Shown: positions 63,768 through 64,000 of the stretch, piece by piece | How positions within the stretch are numbered: the first letter of the stretch is position 1 | Layout of the letters: each line of letters opens with the position of its first letter | DNA from: Hallella bergensis DSM 17361 | Lineage (GTDB): Bacteria > Bacteroidota > Bacteroidia > Bacteroidales > Bacteroidaceae | Direction of reading: 5' to 3' | Length of the DNA stretch: 64,000 bases | NCBI RefSeq assembly: GCF_000160535.1 | Contig: NZ_GG704781.1 | Coordinates: forward strand, 890,582 to 954,581 | Notes under the pieces: generated by a model | Database searches by the model: none | Told to the model about the DNA's origin: nothing | The model's input: only the letters and a program-made list of their open reading frames with translations | Position numbers and translations under genes: made by a program

Positions 63768-64000
63768 ATGGGCAAATCATGTCATGACAGTGTTTCGCAA
63801 AATCGGCCGCAGGAGGCATGGCCCGTCATCAGGATTGTTGACGGAGTGTGCCGTATGCCGCAATGGCGCATGGCCGAGCCAGTGAACTTCGAGAGCTGCA
63901 ACGGTGAGCATCTGGCCATCGTCGGCCCTAACGCAGGTGGCAAGACAAGACTTGTCAACATCATGACCGGGCGGTATCCCCTGCTCAGGCGTGACCCTGA
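63768..64000 (+). CDS. ABC transporter-type ATPase, 3' end outside window
   Basis: The frame is open to the window edge. It starts at ATG 63768, seven bases after a GAGGAG-like ribosome-binding site; the ATG at 63761 closes after eight codons. The first 77 residues contain a Walker A motif, AIVGPNAGGKTRLVNI, after the usual GEHL beta-strand. The Q-loop, signature and Walker B lie outside. Substrate or partner cannot be told. Confidence 0.85.
   Translation, partial: MGKSCHDSVSQNRPQEAWPVIRIVDGVCRMPQWRMAEPVNFESCNGEHLAIVGPNAGGKTRLVNIMTGRYPLLRRDP

Overview
The window looks like a chromosomal segment of a Bacteroidales bacterium, most likely Prevotella or a close relative. The reasons are two SusC/SusD pairs, a hybrid two-component regulator, promoters of the TAnnTTTG type, a SusD-adjacent DUF5017-like surface lipoprotein, several Bacteroidetes-only lipoprotein families, and Y-x-L-x-G...G-x-Y-I-x-N-G-K-K protein tails of the Prevotella type. 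This placement is inferred from gene content only.

Layout. 1-23 kb is mostly housekeeping. It holds the 3' part of a Rel/Spo ppGpp enzyme, an LpxA-family acyltransferase, a three-gene RND efflux operon (adaptor, pump, outer-membrane factor), a CCA-adding enzyme, and then a forward block of DUF1599 protein, DoxX-family membrane protein, tpiA, SPOR protein, folE, DUF4840 lipoprotein and exonuclease III. A reverse operon follows with a DUF4251 lipoprotein, a TonB-C protein and a GH25 lysozyme. After it come a GH28 pseudogene remnant and a tRNA-Ser/tRNA-Glu pair. 23.2-29.3 kb is a reverse catabolic operon: sugar kinase of the APH fold, CBM9-like protein, NagB, a NagB-like/LmbE fusion and a FucP-type sugar transporter.

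29.9-59.0 kb is a polysaccharide utilisation locus, all on the minus strand. It has two SusC/SusD pairs, a DUF5017-like surface glycan-binding lipoprotein, a PL8 chondroitin/hyaluronan lyase with its catalytic residues intact, a beta-helix DUF4955-type protein, a heparinase II/III-fold lyase, a GH88 unsaturated glucuronyl hydrolase, a serine-type sulfatase, the radical-SAM enzyme that would activate that sulfatase, a 1348-residue hybrid two-component regulator and a small AraC-type protein with an AT-hook tail. The logical pathway is surface binding and lysis of a glucuronate-containing glycosaminoglycan (chondroitin/dermatan sulfate or hyaluronan), import by SusC/SusD, periplasmic desulfation, GH88 cleavage of the unsaturated disaccharide, and entry of the amino sugar into the neighbouring kinase/NagB operon. 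A 13-bp motif, CCAYYTTTGTMCA, lies upstream of both susC genes and the sulfatase, and I propose it as the regulator's operator.

59.9-64 kb returns to housekeeping: tRNA-Val, a GH43 enzyme with a HAD phosphatase, rsmG, an MBL-fold hydrolase, ruvC and the start of an ABC ATPase.

Five long gene-free gaps (1.7-2.2, 11.4-11.9, 21.6-22.0, 29.4-29.8 and 59.2-59.6 kb) share a degenerate, apparently non-coding element. I saw no CRISPR array, rRNA, transposase, integrase or phage gene.
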